DNA of 64,000 bases from a virus, in IMG/VR virus record IMGVR_UViG_3300026118_000001, positions 1-64,000 of that record, one strand, 5' to 3'. Position numbers and translations under genes: made by a program. The notes under the pieces were generated by a model, which saw nothing but the letters and a program-made list of their open reading frames with translations, made no database searches and was not told the DNA's origin. Shown in pieces: positions 52,162 through 61,111 of the stretch (the stretch's first letter is position 1; each line of letters begins with the position of its first letter).

Positions 52162-52504
52162 CTTTAATTATAAAAAGTATAACAACTAGTGTTGCTATAG
52201 TTAATCCTGTTAATTTAAATAATTCTATATACCTATTATATTCTATTAAATTCATTTTTATTATTATATTTACTATACAACAAAACATTAATCCAAAAAC
52301 ACTAGCAAAATAATATGTACATCTTCTTTTTAAATAGCCTTCAAATAGCCAATATAAACATACAAAAATACTATAACCAAATAATTGATCTATTATATTA
52401 TAGGTTATAGTATATAATCTGTTATATGCCAATAATGATAAAAGTGATATTAAAAATAATAAGAAAGGACATCCATATTTGTATAGAAGTCTTAATTTTC
52501 TCAT
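52115..52504 (-). CDS. multi-pass membrane protein (129 aa)
   Basis: About four hydrophobic segments (FLLFLISLLSLLAYN, FGYSIFVCLYWLF, SVFGLMFCCIVNIII, GLTIATLVVILFII) separated by short basic loops. A third membrane protein in the lysis cassette; it may be a holin or antiholin. It overlaps the next gene by 47 bases and the previous small gene by four (ATGA). Confidence 0.6.
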   Translation of the reverse strand: MRKLRLLYKYGCPFLLFLISLLSLLAYNRLYTITYNIIDQLFGYSIFVCLYWLFEGYLKRRCTYYFASVFGLMFCCIVNIIIKMNLIEYNRYIELFKLTGLTIATLVVILFIIKDEYGINLFRSKHNKH

Positions 52505-52629
52505 TTATTTTTTCTTGGAGAATCAACTTTTATTTTTGTTTTTGATGGAGGAACTGGAATTCCCCCATCAAATGGTTTAGTTGGATTTAAAAATTCTTGT
52601 AAAAATAATTGATATTGTTTTTCGTTCAT
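52501..52629 (-). CDS. small Pro-rich protein (42 aa)
   Basis: A 42-residue frame whose TGA overlaps the following ATG (ATGA). It has QLFLQEFLNPTKPFDGGIPV then PPSKTKIKV and a basic end. A similar short leader protein often precedes lysis genes in Bacteroidota phages. Not recognised otherwise. Confidence 0.5.
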   Translation of the reverse strand: MNEKQYQLFLQEFLNPTKPFDGGIPVPPSKTKIKVDSPRKNK

Positions 52630-52656
52630 TTATTAAATTAAGTATTAAAGAAATAA

Positions 52657-53007
52657 TTATAGTAAATTCTCATAAACTTTAATATGAACCCAAAATCTAT
52701 GTTCATCAGTTAAAACATTATAATAATCTGCGAAGATAAAATAAATTTTATCAGGCATTTCATCAATAAAAGCATTAGTCTTTATAATTCCAGCATTTGC
52801 TCCTTCAGATTGATAAGCAGATTCAAATCTGATTATTGTATTATCAATAGAAAAAGCTCCAGTACATTGGATAGAATAATTACCAGCAGCAGAATATGCC
52901 CATACTGGTGAAAATGGTAATGTATTTTTTACTAATAATTTTTCTACTGGTGCTCCTGTTCCTGTTTGTTCTAAATAAGCTTCATATTCATACTTTAGTG
53001 TTGCCAT
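52657..53007 (-). CDS. small beta-rich virion protein, paralogue of the next gene up (116 aa)
   Basis: Shares with the 134-residue protein at 53049-53453 the phrases EQTGTGAPVEKLL (there TQTGTNAPVSTIF), FSPVW and SAAGNYSIQCTGAF (there SAGNYELRQTGGF). Probably a small decoration or fibre domain protein. It lies at the end of the fibre/decoration run, just before the lysis cassette. Confidence 0.55.
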   Translation of the reverse strand: MATLKYEYEAYLEQTGTGAPVEKLLVKNTLPFSPVWAYSAAGNYSIQCTGAFSIDNTIIRFESAYQSEGANAGIIKTNAFIDEMPDKIYFIFADYYNVLTDEHRFWVHIKVYENLL

Positions 53008-53048
53008 GTTGTTTGATTTTTATATTTGTTTTTAGTTATTATTAATTA

Positions 53049-53453
53049 TTAAGGATAAACTCTTATATTCATCCACCATGTATTATCATCTATTGCAGTT
53101 CCACTGCCAATAAAATTTGATGTTAAAATAGTTACTTTATCAGGTAGATGTGGGTGATATATTAAAGAATATACTCCACCAAATGTATTATTATAAGCCA
53201 TATTAATAAATACTGCTGTTTTTCCAACTGGAAATCCTCCAGTTTGTCTTAATTCATAATTTCCTGCTGAAGCTCTAAACCATACTGGAGTAAATCCTAA
53301 AGTATTCTGAAAAATTGTAGAAACTGGAGCATTTGTTCCTGTTTGTGTTACAATTGCATCATAGACAGTATAAGGAGTAGATCCTCCTCCACCCCCACCT
53401 CCTGTTGAAGATGTAGGAATTTCATATATTTTTTTTCTAACTATAACACTCAT
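53049..53453 (-). CDS. small beta-rich virion protein with Gly linker (134 aa)
   Basis: A seven-glycine linker (GGGGGGG near residue 19) joins a short N-terminal tail (SVIVRKKIYEIPTSSTG) to a domain related to the 116-residue protein at 52657-53007. The tail could anchor to the virion and the domain be displayed. The function is inferred from composition. Confidence 0.55.
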   Translation of the reverse strand: MSVIVRKKIYEIPTSSTGGGGGGGSTPYTVYDAIVTQTGTNAPVSTIFQNTLGFTPVWFRASAGNYELRQTGGFPVGKTAVFINMAYNNTFGGVYSLIYHPHLPDKVTILTSNFIGSGTAIDDNTWWMNIRVYP

Positions 53454-53464
53454 ATTTATGTATA

Positions 53465-53806
53465 TTATTTATAATAAGTTATATTTAATTGAGTAGTTCC
53501 ACTGGTCCCTTGAATCACTTTAAAATTTCTTAAATTTTCACTTGTTGTTATTTCAAATACTGCTGTACTTCCTTGAAACCAACCTACACTTGATGTTGGA
53601 ATACTTCCATCTTCCCAATATCTAATGGCATAATCTGTCACTGTTGATTCTACTTGAATTAAAGCTGATTTTGCTTCTGATGGAATAGTGAGTCCTTGAG
53701 CAGCAGTTGTAACTGTTAAAGTTTGTTTACTAATAGCATTTTTTTCATTTGTTAATGCTTGTAATATTTTGGTTAAATAACCAACTTCCGTTTGTATAAT
53801 TGACAT
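53465..53806 (-). CDS. small decoration-like virion protein (113 aa)
   Basis: KQTLTVTTAAQGLTIP then AKSALIQVES and IRYWEDGSIPTSSVG is a pattern shared by small virion domain proteins of gut phages, probably a beta-sandwich. An N-terminal helix (EVGYLTKILQALTNEKNAI) could mediate assembly. It is encoded in the fibre/decoration run. Confidence 0.55.
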   Translation of the reverse strand: MSIIQTEVGYLTKILQALTNEKNAISKQTLTVTTAAQGLTIPSEAKSALIQVESTVTDYAIRYWEDGSIPTSSVGWFQGSTAVFEITTSENLRNFKVIQGTSGTTQLNITYYK

Positions 53807-53829
53807 TTTATTATATTTTAATTAGTTTA

Positions 53830-54363
53830 TTATCCTGTAACATCAATTTCTAAAATTGCTGTAGTATTTCCTGTTCCAACTTTTGTATATACTATATCAA
53901 ATGAACTACTTGTAAAATTATTAGTAATAATTGTCCAACCATTACCACTACTATCAGTTCCAGCAGCACACATTAAATTTGATGAAAAAGGTTCAAATAC
54001 AGTACTGAAAATATTTCTGTAACAAGAATGATGTGTTCCATCCGATCTTCCAAATGAACCAGCACTATAAACCGGAATTCCAGAAAATACTAATGTTATG
54101 TGAAGTAATTTTGGGGCAAATGTTGTACTTACAGTAACTGTTCCACTTCCTGCTACTGTTGTTCTTGTTGCTTGTATGTGTTGATGATTAAATCCACTTA
54201 GAATACTAGGATTAACTGTAGCAACATTATTTAAATCAATTGTTACATCACCAGTAATTAAATTATTACTTGTACTATCAATTAAATCTGCAAATTGAGA
54301 TTGTGTTGGGTAATCACCAGTTTCAAAAAATGTTTTTAATGTTGTTGCATTTCTTATTGCCAT
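53830..54363 (-). CDS. fibre or decoration-like virion protein (177 aa)
   Basis: N-terminal helix with TTLKTFFETGDYPTQSQFAD, the common start of phage fibre/appendage proteins (a peptide for attachment), then Thr/Ser/Gly-rich beta sequence. Two Cys (HHSCYRN and NLMCAAG) occur. It may be a small receptor-binding or decoration protein. Confidence 0.55.
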   Translation of the reverse strand: MAIRNATTLKTFFETGDYPTQSQFADLIDSTSNNLITGDVTIDLNNVATVNPSILSGFNHQHIQATRTTVAGSGTVTVSTTFAPKLLHITLVFSGIPVYSAGSFGRSDGTHHSCYRNIFSTVFEPFSSNLMCAAGTDSSGNGWTIITNNFTSSSFDIVYTKVGTGNTTAILEIDVTG

Positions 54364-54384
54364 TTTATTATATTATTAATGTTA

Positions 54385-54750
54385 TTAGGATACAATAAAA
54401 TTACATCCTATTTGCATACTTCCTATTCCTTGTGAATTTTCACTTCCTATATATTTATATCCATAAGGTTGAAAACATATTCCTGTTAATTTTGATAATT
54501 TATCAAACACTGATTCTATTTCTGTTTCAGTGAGACAATTATTTGTATTACTATAAGTAGTTGGATCACATTGATAAATCTTATAATCTAACATCATATC
54601 AATATAAACACTTAATATAAATAGTTTATTTTGTATTTCAATTGTGGTTTTTTTACCATATCTTAGAGCATTAATATAATCATTTAACCATTCTGAATAT
54701 TTTTGTCCAGATAATTGAAGTCTTACGTTTAAATCTAATTGTGAAAACAT
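54385..54750 (-). CDS. hypothetical virion-block protein (121 aa)
   Basis: Not recognised. Helical N-terminal half (YSEWLNDYINALRYGKKTT) with two Cys, and the C-terminal half with KLTGICFQPYGYKYIG. Lies among the fibre/decoration genes; perhaps an adaptor. Confidence 0.5.
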   Translation of the reverse strand: MFSQLDLNVRLQLSGQKYSEWLNDYINALRYGKKTTIEIQNKLFILSVYIDMMLDYKIYQCDPTTYSNTNNCLTETEIESVFDKLSKLTGICFQPYGYKYIGSENSQGIGSMQIGCNFIVS

Positions 54751-54761
54751 TTTTCTTAATT

Positions 54762-55781
54762 TTATGTTCTTACTATTCTTAATGTTACTAGAACTTTTCC
54801 TCCTGCTGTTGTTTTAGCAGTATTTATTGTTATTGTTTCAAAAACTGCAAATGAATTATTAGCAGTTACTGCACTTGCATAAACTGTTCCAAAAATATCA
54901 GAAGGAGCAAAAACAATTGGTGTTGTTACAGTCATAGTAGTTCCTGATCCATCTTTTAATATAATTGTTCCACTATCTGTAGCAGCAATAGGTTTTATAG
55001 CTGATGTATATATCTCTATTATAGTTCCTGGGTAAGGCATTCTTATTTTATAAGGCCCTTGTTCATTTGCTTCAAATGATACTGGAACTACTAATAATTC
55101 GGTTTGTAGAATAGTTGATAATTTATCTGTAGTTACATTATTATTAGCAATCATTGTAGTTAATACTTTATTTGCTCCAATTGTTGTAACTCCACTTCCA
55201 TTTATTGTAATATCTCCAGACATTGCTGTAGAATTTATCGTAGTTCCATTTCCAAGTAATAAATTACCAGAAGTCTTTGCACTAAATTCTTCTATATTAT
55301 TAGAAGCATCACTTCTAAGCATATACCCTTGACTAGTAAGTTGTTCTATTTTAGGAAGAGTAATTTCATTATCTCCTATTTTTGATGTACTAATTGAACC
55401 GCCCAATAAAGATGCTGGTATAATTAAATTTGTTTGTTGTTCAGAAAAATCTGGTCTAACAGATACATTCCATGTTCCAGCAGCAGTATAATATGCTGTT
55501 ATATCACATCTTGAATTAGCTTGAGCATCTGTTAAATCTACACCAAAGAATGATACTGTTATTCCTCCACTATAATTAGAAACTATATTTCCTATATATT
55601 CTATGTAAAAAGTACAACCTTGATTTGGTGTTCCTGTATGGATAAATTCTTGATCTGCTAATAACACAACAGAAGTTGTAGAACCAATTACATATTTACT
55701 ATATGGTGCTCTTACATCCAAAGAAACTGTTCCTCCAGCAGCAAGAATTGAATAATTATATATTGAGTTTTGTACTGGCAT
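54762..55781 (-). CDS. fibre-like virion protein (339 aa)
   Basis: A Gly/Ser/Thr-rich beta protein. The N-terminal domain of about 110 residues is followed by TSKIGDNEITLPKIEQLTSQ and MSGDITINGSGVTTIGANKV, segments frequently found in phage tail or head fibre stalks. The C-terminal domain (PVSFEANEQGPYKIRMPYPGT) is probably the tip. Encoded between two other fibre-like genes. Confidence 0.65.
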   Translation of the reverse strand: MPVQNSIYNYSILAAGGTVSLDVRAPYSKYVIGSTTSVVLLADQEFIHTGTPNQGCTFYIEYIGNIVSNYSGGITVSFFGVDLTDAQANSRCDITAYYTAAGTWNVSVRPDFSEQQTNLIIPASLLGGSISTSKIGDNEITLPKIEQLTSQGYMLRSDASNNIEEFSAKTSGNLLLGNGTTINSTAMSGDITINGSGVTTIGANKVLTTMIANNNVTTDKLSTILQTELLVVPVSFEANEQGPYKIRMPYPGTIIEIYTSAIKPIAATDSGTIILKDGSGTTMTVTTPIVFAPSDIFGTVYASAVTANNSFAVFETITINTAKTTAGGKVLVTLRIVRT

Positions 55782-55782
55782 T

Positions 55783-56715
55783 TTATTTATTTAAAAATAT
55801 TACACTTAATTGTTTTGATGTTGCTGTTCCAGATCCACTTACTCTTTGCATTTTAATGTCAATTGGAATTGCATTTGCAAATGTTAATGCTCCAGAACCA
55901 TAAGTATTTCCTGATGCTCCCCAAGTAAAAAATCCACCAGAAGTTGCATCAAATGATGTCATTATTGATTCAAAGAAATAAGTTGTTGCGCTTTCTCTTG
56001 TTATTGTTGCTCTAAGTCTTGCACATTTAGTTCCATTTGGTAATGTATATGTTCCAAATATCACACTATTTATTACTAGTGTTAATGTAAATTCATCTGT
56101 TATTACAGATTTTTCAAGCCAAGATGTTATTAATAAAGCATCTTGATTTGTATTACATTGTCCAGCAGTTACTGTATATGATAATAATGTTGTAAGAGTT
56201 GTTCCACTAGTTGTAGCACTTCCTGTTGTAACATTATTTAATACAGATACTCCATCAGTACCATTAGTTCCATTTAATCCATTAGCACTAAAAGTTAGAA
56301 CTAAATTATCAGAAGCTGTATAAATATTTGTAGGTATTGTAGCATTTGAAGCAACAGTATATGTTACTGTTAATGTATGATAGGTTCCACTATCAGTGAC
56401 ACCTGTTATAAGACCAGTCCAAAATTTAGTACTATCAAATTCTTTATATATAGTTATTGATCCATAACTTCCAGAATTTGAAAAACTATCTAGTAATAAG
56501 TCATAATCTATACTATTTAATCCAGTATCAGATACATAGATTGATGTTACTAAACTTGAAGATGTATTATTAAATCTTATTTCTCCAGAACTTGGGGAAA
56601 TCACTGTTGATGTAGAAAAACTCCATCTTCCATTAATTCCTCCATGATTTCCATTTGATCCTGGAAGTCCATTATTTCCTGCCGGTATTGCTGTACTATT
56701 GTTGTTGCAACTCAT
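55783..56715 (-). CDS. collagen-motif fibre-like protein (310 aa)
   Basis: Short collagen-like Gly-rich runs occur at the N-terminus (NNGLPGSNGNHGGINGR) and in the middle (GLNGTNGTDG), which would form trimeric stalks; between and after them are beta-rich domains. The final Gly/Ser segment is GGFFTWGASGNTYGSG. Probably a head or tail fibre. The family is common in crAss-like virion blocks but the position on the particle is unknown. Confidence 0.6.
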   Translation of the reverse strand: MSCNNNSTAIPAGNNGLPGSNGNHGGINGRWSFSTSTVISPSSGEIRFNNTSSSLVTSIYVSDTGLNSIDYDLLLDSFSNSGSYGSITIYKEFDSTKFWTGLITGVTDSGTYHTLTVTYTVASNATIPTNIYTASDNLVLTFSANGLNGTNGTDGVSVLNNVTTGSATTSGTTLTTLLSYTVTAGQCNTNQDALLITSWLEKSVITDEFTLTLVINSVIFGTYTLPNGTKCARLRATITRESATTYFFESIMTSFDATSGGFFTWGASGNTYGSGALTFANAIPIDIKMQRVSGSGTATSKQLSVIFLNK

Positions 56716-56724
56716 TTTATTTTA

Positions 56725-57291
56725 TTATCTACAAGTGGTACATTCTTGATTTCTACACAACTTATTCAATTGTGTTAATGTATTGTTAAAAGTTGTGGTG
56801 TCATTACAGTTTAATGTGTATTCCAGTCCTTTTAACATTAAATATGCTTTTATAGAATTACTTTCTATAGATTTTATACAATCAGAGCATTCAGTATCAA
56901 TATCTAAAAACATTGATTTTACACAACAAGCTACATTACAATAAAGTCCTTGTGTTATTGTCTGTGTTATTATTGTTCCTAATGTTGTTGTAACAGTGTA
57001 TATAAATGTGTATAATCCATCAGTGATAGTTCCACTTGAATATCCTATATCTTCTCCAAGAATTGTAAATTCTAATGTTTTATCTGTTGTTGGAAATCCT
57101 GTTAATGTAATAACTGTTTCAACATCAGTGGGTGATGTTATTGTTAATGTAGCAGTGGCATTTGTTATACTTTCATTTGGTGAATTATAACCATTTAAAT
57201 TATCTAATGAATAAGCTCCTGTGTTATCATTGAATATCAATGAAGAACATCCGTTTACTTGACAGATAGAGAATTGTGTAGTAATTGCCAT
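56725..57291 (-). CDS. virion-block protein with Cys-rich C-terminus (188 aa)
   Basis: The frame is open from 57339, but the Met at 57291 (MAITTQFSICQVNGC) lies outside the structured region and is preferred. The N-terminal beta-rich half (DVETVITLTGFPTTDKTLEF) is followed by a helical C-terminus with several Cys (CSDCIKSIESN, CRNQECTTC). Not recognised; perhaps a small decoration protein with metal or disulfide sites. Confidence 0.55.
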   Translation of the reverse strand: MAITTQFSICQVNGCSSLIFNDNTGAYSLDNLNGYNSPNESITNATATLTITSPTDVETVITLTGFPTTDKTLEFTILGEDIGYSSGTITDGLYTFIYTVTTTLGTIITQTITQGLYCNVACCVKSMFLDIDTECSDCIKSIESNSIKAYLMLKGLEYTLNCNDTTTFNNTLTQLNKLCRNQECTTCR

Positions 57292-57316
57292 TGTATTTAT
57301 ATATTTTAAACTAAAA

Positions 57317-57391
57317 AAGACACTTAACCCCCTAGACAAGAGAAAGGAAGAAAACTAGATCTAGGGGGTGTGTCAATAATAATAGTGTCTT
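57317..57391 (-). terminator. branched terminator / attenuator after the capsid-associated operon
   Basis: On the - strand, AAGACACT (57391-57384) pairs with AGTGTCTT (57324-57317), which is followed by a T run (six T counting its last two). Inside, CCCCCTAGA (57368-57360, on the - strand) pairs with TCTAGGGGG (57336-57328), nine perfect pairs including five G-C, very rare in this AT-rich genome. A competing GACAC (57374-57370) could instead pair with GTGTC (57323-57319). It lies between the stop at 57414 and the next start at 57291. Confidence 0.75.
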
Positions 57392-57413
57392 CCTTCACTA
57401 TTCAATCAATTTA

Positions 57414-58733
57414 TTAAATAGCTATATCTGCTGGTGATAGAGGTGTTGTAACCATCCAACCATTCAATATATCCATCCAATCTTGACTTTCTGCTGATGC
57501 AGTAGTCATTGCTGAGTTACCTGTTTGACCAGATATAATAGCTGGGGATGCTATGACAATGTTTTTTCTTGAAAGTTGACCTACACCAGAACCATCTTGT
57601 AATGTTACATCTTGTACAGTGATATTAATTATATCATACCAAGCTTTAACTAAAACAACTCCTGTTGCATTTGTAGTGGTGGCTACTGCTGTTAAAATTG
57701 CTACAGTTGTAGATGCCATATATTTTACTTCATAGAATACACCATCAAGTGATACAATTGATCCTGGTTGTATTTGAGGGCCTGTTGCTACAGAAGCACT
57801 AAATGTTACTGAATCAACTCCAATAGTTGTTGCTGATGTAATTGTGTATGCTCCAGTTGTATAACCTGCTGAACTAGCCAAAAATGATTGTGTTGGAATA
57901 GGCCAAGTTGTTCTGTTAAGCAATCCATAGTATTTATTTTCTAAGTTATAAACTTGATTATAAGTACCAGTACCATATTTCATTGTTTGAATTTGTGAAC
58001 AAGTTGTTGCACCAAATCCACTTGAATCATCTACATGACAAGAGAAATTAACTAATTCTTCTTGATATTGTGTATTTTGAAATTGATTAATTGTTAATCC
58101 AGTTACTTCAACACCATGATTAGTAGCTCCAGTTAATCCATAAGCTCCAGTACCATCACCAACTACTACTGCAATGATTTCTTTTACCCCAGAAACAGAT
58201 GAACCAAATGCTGAACTATTAATAGCAGCAGCTAATTGAGTTGCAATACTTAATTGAGTTGCACTTGCAGAAGATGTAAATGAAATTGAAAGTCTTTCTG
58301 GTCTAACTGAATAGAAAGATTTATCATTTTTAAATATAATACTTGCAGTGTATTCAGTAGAAGCATTTACTTCAATTGAACCAGTGGCAGCAGTTGCTGT
58401 TGAACTTGATGTATCAGGATTTGTTAAATGTGCTCTAGTATAACCAAATCCCCAAACACAACGTCTTGAAGGTTGATAACTTTCACCTTTAAATCCTACA
58501 ACAGAGGTTCCTCTTATTGGATTACTTTTTTTGAAATCACCATTAGCTAGTTTATTAACTATTTGTATATAAGGTTGTGTCCTTATTGTATCATTACCTG
58601 CTGGATCTAATGTCAGCATATCTGAACCAACAACACCTGTTTGAACAGCAATTGCATTTAGTGCTGTATTATTTGCACTTAGAGCAGCACCTGCACCTAT
58701 AAAAATTTCTGTTACATTTCTTTGAATACTCAT
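57414..58733 (-). CDS. capsid-associated structural protein (439 aa)
   Basis: A Ser/Thr/Ala-rich, beta-rich protein with SIQRNVTEIFIGAGAALSAN at the start. The middle contains short Gly motifs and possibly two domains. Its size, composition and position next to capsid and connector genes suggest a head decoration, head fibre or abundant virion surface protein. No catalytic motif is present. It is followed by a strong terminator-like hairpin. Confidence 0.6.
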   Translation of the reverse strand: MSIQRNVTEIFIGAGAALSANNTALNAIAVQTGVVGSDMLTLDPAGNDTIRTQPYIQIVNKLANGDFKKSNPIRGTSVVGFKGESYQPSRRCVWGFGYTRAHLTNPDTSSSTATAATGSIEVNASTEYTASIIFKNDKSFYSVRPERLSISFTSSASATQLSIATQLAAAINSSAFGSSVSGVKEIIAVVVGDGTGAYGLTGATNHGVEVTGLTINQFQNTQYQEELVNFSCHVDDSSGFGATTCSQIQTMKYGTGTYNQVYNLENKYYGLLNRTTWPIPTQSFLASSAGYTTGAYTITSATTIGVDSVTFSASVATGPQIQPGSIVSLDGVFYEVKYMASTTVAILTAVATTTNATGVVLVKAWYDIINITVQDVTLQDGSGVGQLSRKNIVIASPAIISGQTGNSAMTTASAESQDWMDILNGWMVTTPLSPADIAI

Positions 58734-58790
58734 TTTAATTTTTTATTAATTTGAAATTATTATTTATTTTGTTTTGTTTATTGTTTATTA

Positions 58791-59456
58791 TTATCCTGCA
58801 AATGGTGTTGCTACACTACCTGTTGCTGTTTGTGTTCCATTTACTAACCAAGCATTTAATCCTGTACAAACTACAGTGTATTGATCTCCAATTATTCCAC
58901 CTGTTGTACTTCCATTTCCGCTCACTTTATAATTACTAGAACCATTTGGTGCATATTTTGCAAATGCTGGTGTAGCTGTAACTTGTTGCATAATTGAACT
59001 TCCAGCTATAAATAAGTCAGAAGATGAAGCTCCTTGAATAATTGCAGCATTACTTGTAACTGTTGCAGTTTGAATAAATTTAAATGTTACACCTACATTA
59101 GCAGCAGTTGCAGCAGGTAATGTAAATACATTTCCAGCAGCAGCATTCAATAAACATATTGCTCCTGATTGACTAGCAGTTAAAACTGTAGGAGAAGCAT
59201 ATGCAGTTCCAGCTATTACTGGAGATTGAATTGAAGTTCCACTACCAGCAGTTCCTGGAGAAATTATAGGAGTTGTTAGAGAGGTTGTTGCAGTTAATGT
59301 TGCTGCTGATGCTGAAGTGAATGATAATACACCAGAAGCTGATGAAATTGAGTTCAATCTATCAATAATAGATTTTATAACAGCATATTGTGCTCTTGGA
59401 AATTGTTGAATTATAGCACCTGTTGATGGCTGTAATGGTAATGATATTAGTGTCAT
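58791..59456 (-). CDS. Ala/Ser/Thr-rich virion surface protein (221 aa)
   Basis: A low-complexity N-terminal stretch (SGVLSFTSASAATLTATTSL) is followed by a beta-rich domain (NVFTLPAATAANVGVTFKFI), a combination of head decoration or fibre proteins. Starts with a helical segment (RAQYAVIKSIIDRLNSIS). Not assigned more precisely. Confidence 0.55.
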   Translation of the reverse strand: MTLISLPLQPSTGAIIQQFPRAQYAVIKSIIDRLNSISSASGVLSFTSASAATLTATTSLTTPIISPGTAGSGTSIQSPVIAGTAYASPTVLTASQSGAICLLNAAAGNVFTLPAATAANVGVTFKFIQTATVTSNAAIIQGASSSDLFIAGSSIMQQVTATPAFAKYAPNGSSNYKVSGNGSTTGGIIGDQYTVVCTGLNAWLVNGTQTATGSVATPFAG

Positions 59457-59476
59457 TTAATTAATATTAAATTTGT

Positions 59477-60166
59477 TTATTCTGTTTTATTTAGTACTAT
59501 TTGTGAATAAGTATTAATTCTATTAGTTTCAATATTTTCAAGAGCAATCATAATAGCTGTATTTACTATTTCCTGATGTGTGTGTTCAGATAATTCACAA
59601 TCTACATTTGGTAAATTACTACTATCTATTCTAACTGGTCTTTTTATATATCTTATTTTATAAGAATTGATTGTTGATGTTGGACTATGTAGTAATTCTA
59701 CACCTTCTTTTGTCATTAATCTTAATACTTTTTCATCAGTGGGTTTAGCAAATGGATTACTGATTATTTTACTATAATCATTATGTTGTATTCCAAGAGT
59801 GAAGACATCTTCTGTTTTACTTACTCCACAATCAGTAAATGTAAGATTTGTTAATTCTTGTATTGTTATCCAATGATCTGCTGGTAATGTTATAAAGTTT
59901 GCATTAGAGTTAATATTATCACTTGTATTTGCTAAAGGTGTAATATTTTGTGTAACTATTAATGCTTTTAAATCTTCTGTTCTTTTTTGAGTTTCTTCAA
60001 AAGATTCTTTCTTTATATTATTATATCCATATCTCTGCTTAACAAAAGCATCTTGAGCTTGATTTAATACTAAATCTATTTCCTCTGGTTCAAGATTTGG
60101 ATAATTTTTGCTATCAAATTTATCTAATCCTTGTTTAAAGGATATGACCATTTCTGAAGCTGTCAT
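59477..60166 (-). CDS. head-tail connector / ring-like protein (229 aa)
   Basis: The start TASEMVISFKQGLDKFDSKNYP then PEEIDLVLNQAQDAFVKQRYG is typical of head-to-tail adaptor or ring proteins in crAss-like phages. The C-terminal half is mixed alpha/beta with a helical end (EIVNTAIMIALENIETNRI). Encoded after the capsid operon, in the order expected for connector proteins. Function inferred from family resemblance. Confidence 0.65.
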   Translation of the reverse strand: MTASEMVISFKQGLDKFDSKNYPNLEPEEIDLVLNQAQDAFVKQRYGYNNIKKESFEETQKRTEDLKALIVTQNITPLANTSDNINSNANFITLPADHWITIQELTNLTFTDCGVSKTEDVFTLGIQHNDYSKIISNPFAKPTDEKVLRLMTKEGVELLHSPTSTINSYKIRYIKRPVRIDSSNLPNVDCELSEHTHQEIVNTAIMIALENIETNRINTYSQIVLNKTE

Positions 60167-60960
60167 TATTTTTTAGTTTTAGTTGCTGCTGTAGCTGCTA
60201 GTTTAACTGATTGATTTCTTAAATCTTTAAAATAAGCAATTACTGATTCTACAGAACTTCCAATAGTTTCATTTTGAAATGTGTAATAATTACCTTTTTT
60301 AATTAAAACACCACCTTCAAGCATTTCTTCAATTTCAATTCTTAATTTAATATCAGGATTCTCATAAAGTTCTAAGAATTTCTTTGGATTAGCATCTACT
60401 TCTTTAAATAAAGAGGTATTTACAAAAGCTTCACTCACTGTATCTAATCCACGTTTACCATATAGCTTCAAATAACCTTTTTTCTCTTCTAAAGAAAGTG
60501 TTCTTAGAGCATCTAAGGCATTCATCTTATAATTGATAATAACTTCTTCAACTTTAGCTTTAGCCTCTTTATCATCAATAAAAAACTCTGCAAATGGTTT
60601 ATTTTTTATATCAGTTTCATTAATTGCAATATTACTACGTTGCATTAATACACCAAGTTTTATTTCATCTAATAGAGTTTCAACACTAAAAATAAATGGT
60701 TTATCTGTTGGTAGTCTTAAATTCAACAATGGTCCCCAATATTCTGCATTATTTCTTGATAAAGTTCCTTTTGGAAGACCTAATTCTTCACAATAAAGAG
60801 TTTCTTGTTCTTTTGTTAAACCAGTTTTATATAAACCAGTTTTCATTTCCAATTGAGCACCCTCAATTGCTATCCCTGTTCCTGAATAATTAGATATTCC
60901 AGAAAATTTACTTCTTGGAATTGCTTTAATTACTACTTTCTTTGGTGTTATTTCTATCAT
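60166..60960 (-). CDS. structural protein after the capsid gene (264 aa)
   Basis: Not firmly recognised. The N-terminal part (KKVVIKAIPRSKFSGISNY) is beta-rich, then helical segments (NALDALRTLSLEEKKGYL), ending basic and Ala-rich (KLAATAATKTKK). It is the first gene after the major capsid gene and has a promoter-like element of its own, so it is likely a capsid-associated or minor structural protein. Confidence 0.55.
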   Translation of the reverse strand: MIEITPKKVVIKAIPRSKFSGISNYSGTGIAIEGAQLEMKTGLYKTGLTKEQETLYCEELGLPKGTLSRNNAEYWGPLLNLRLPTDKPFIFSVETLLDEIKLGVLMQRSNIAINETDIKNKPFAEFFIDDKEAKAKVEEVIINYKMNALDALRTLSLEEKKGYLKLYGKRGLDTVSEAFVNTSLFKEVDANPKKFLELYENPDIKLRIEIEEMLEGGVLIKKGNYYTFQNETIGSSVESVIAYFKDLRNQSVKLAATAATKTKK

Positions 60961-61002
60961 TTTAATTTTTCCTTTATTAATTTTCTGTAATGTTCTCTAT
61001 TT

Positions 61003-61036
61003 TAAATATAGTTAAAATAAATGATATTATCAACTT
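61003..61036 (-). promoter_or_regulatory. late promoter-like element downstream of the capsid gene
   Basis: On the - strand, AAGTTG (61036-61031), 20 bases, TATATTTA (61010-61003). It follows a hairpin (61059-61101), so the connector operon appears to be transcribed separately from the capsid operon. Confidence 0.7.
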
Positions 61037-61058
61037 ATTATTTAACTATTTATAATTT

Positions 61059-61101
61059 AATAAGAGATGATAAAAGTTTTTAGTTTCTACCATCTCTTAT
61101 T
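61059..61101 (-). terminator. hairpin after the major capsid gene
   Basis: A perfect 11-bp stem (AATAAGAGATG with CATCTCTTATT, 61059-61069 and 61091-61101) with a 21-base loop, 10 bases after the capsid stop. The T run after it is short, so termination may be partial. Confidence 0.7.
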
Positions 61102-61111
61102 TAATCTTATA

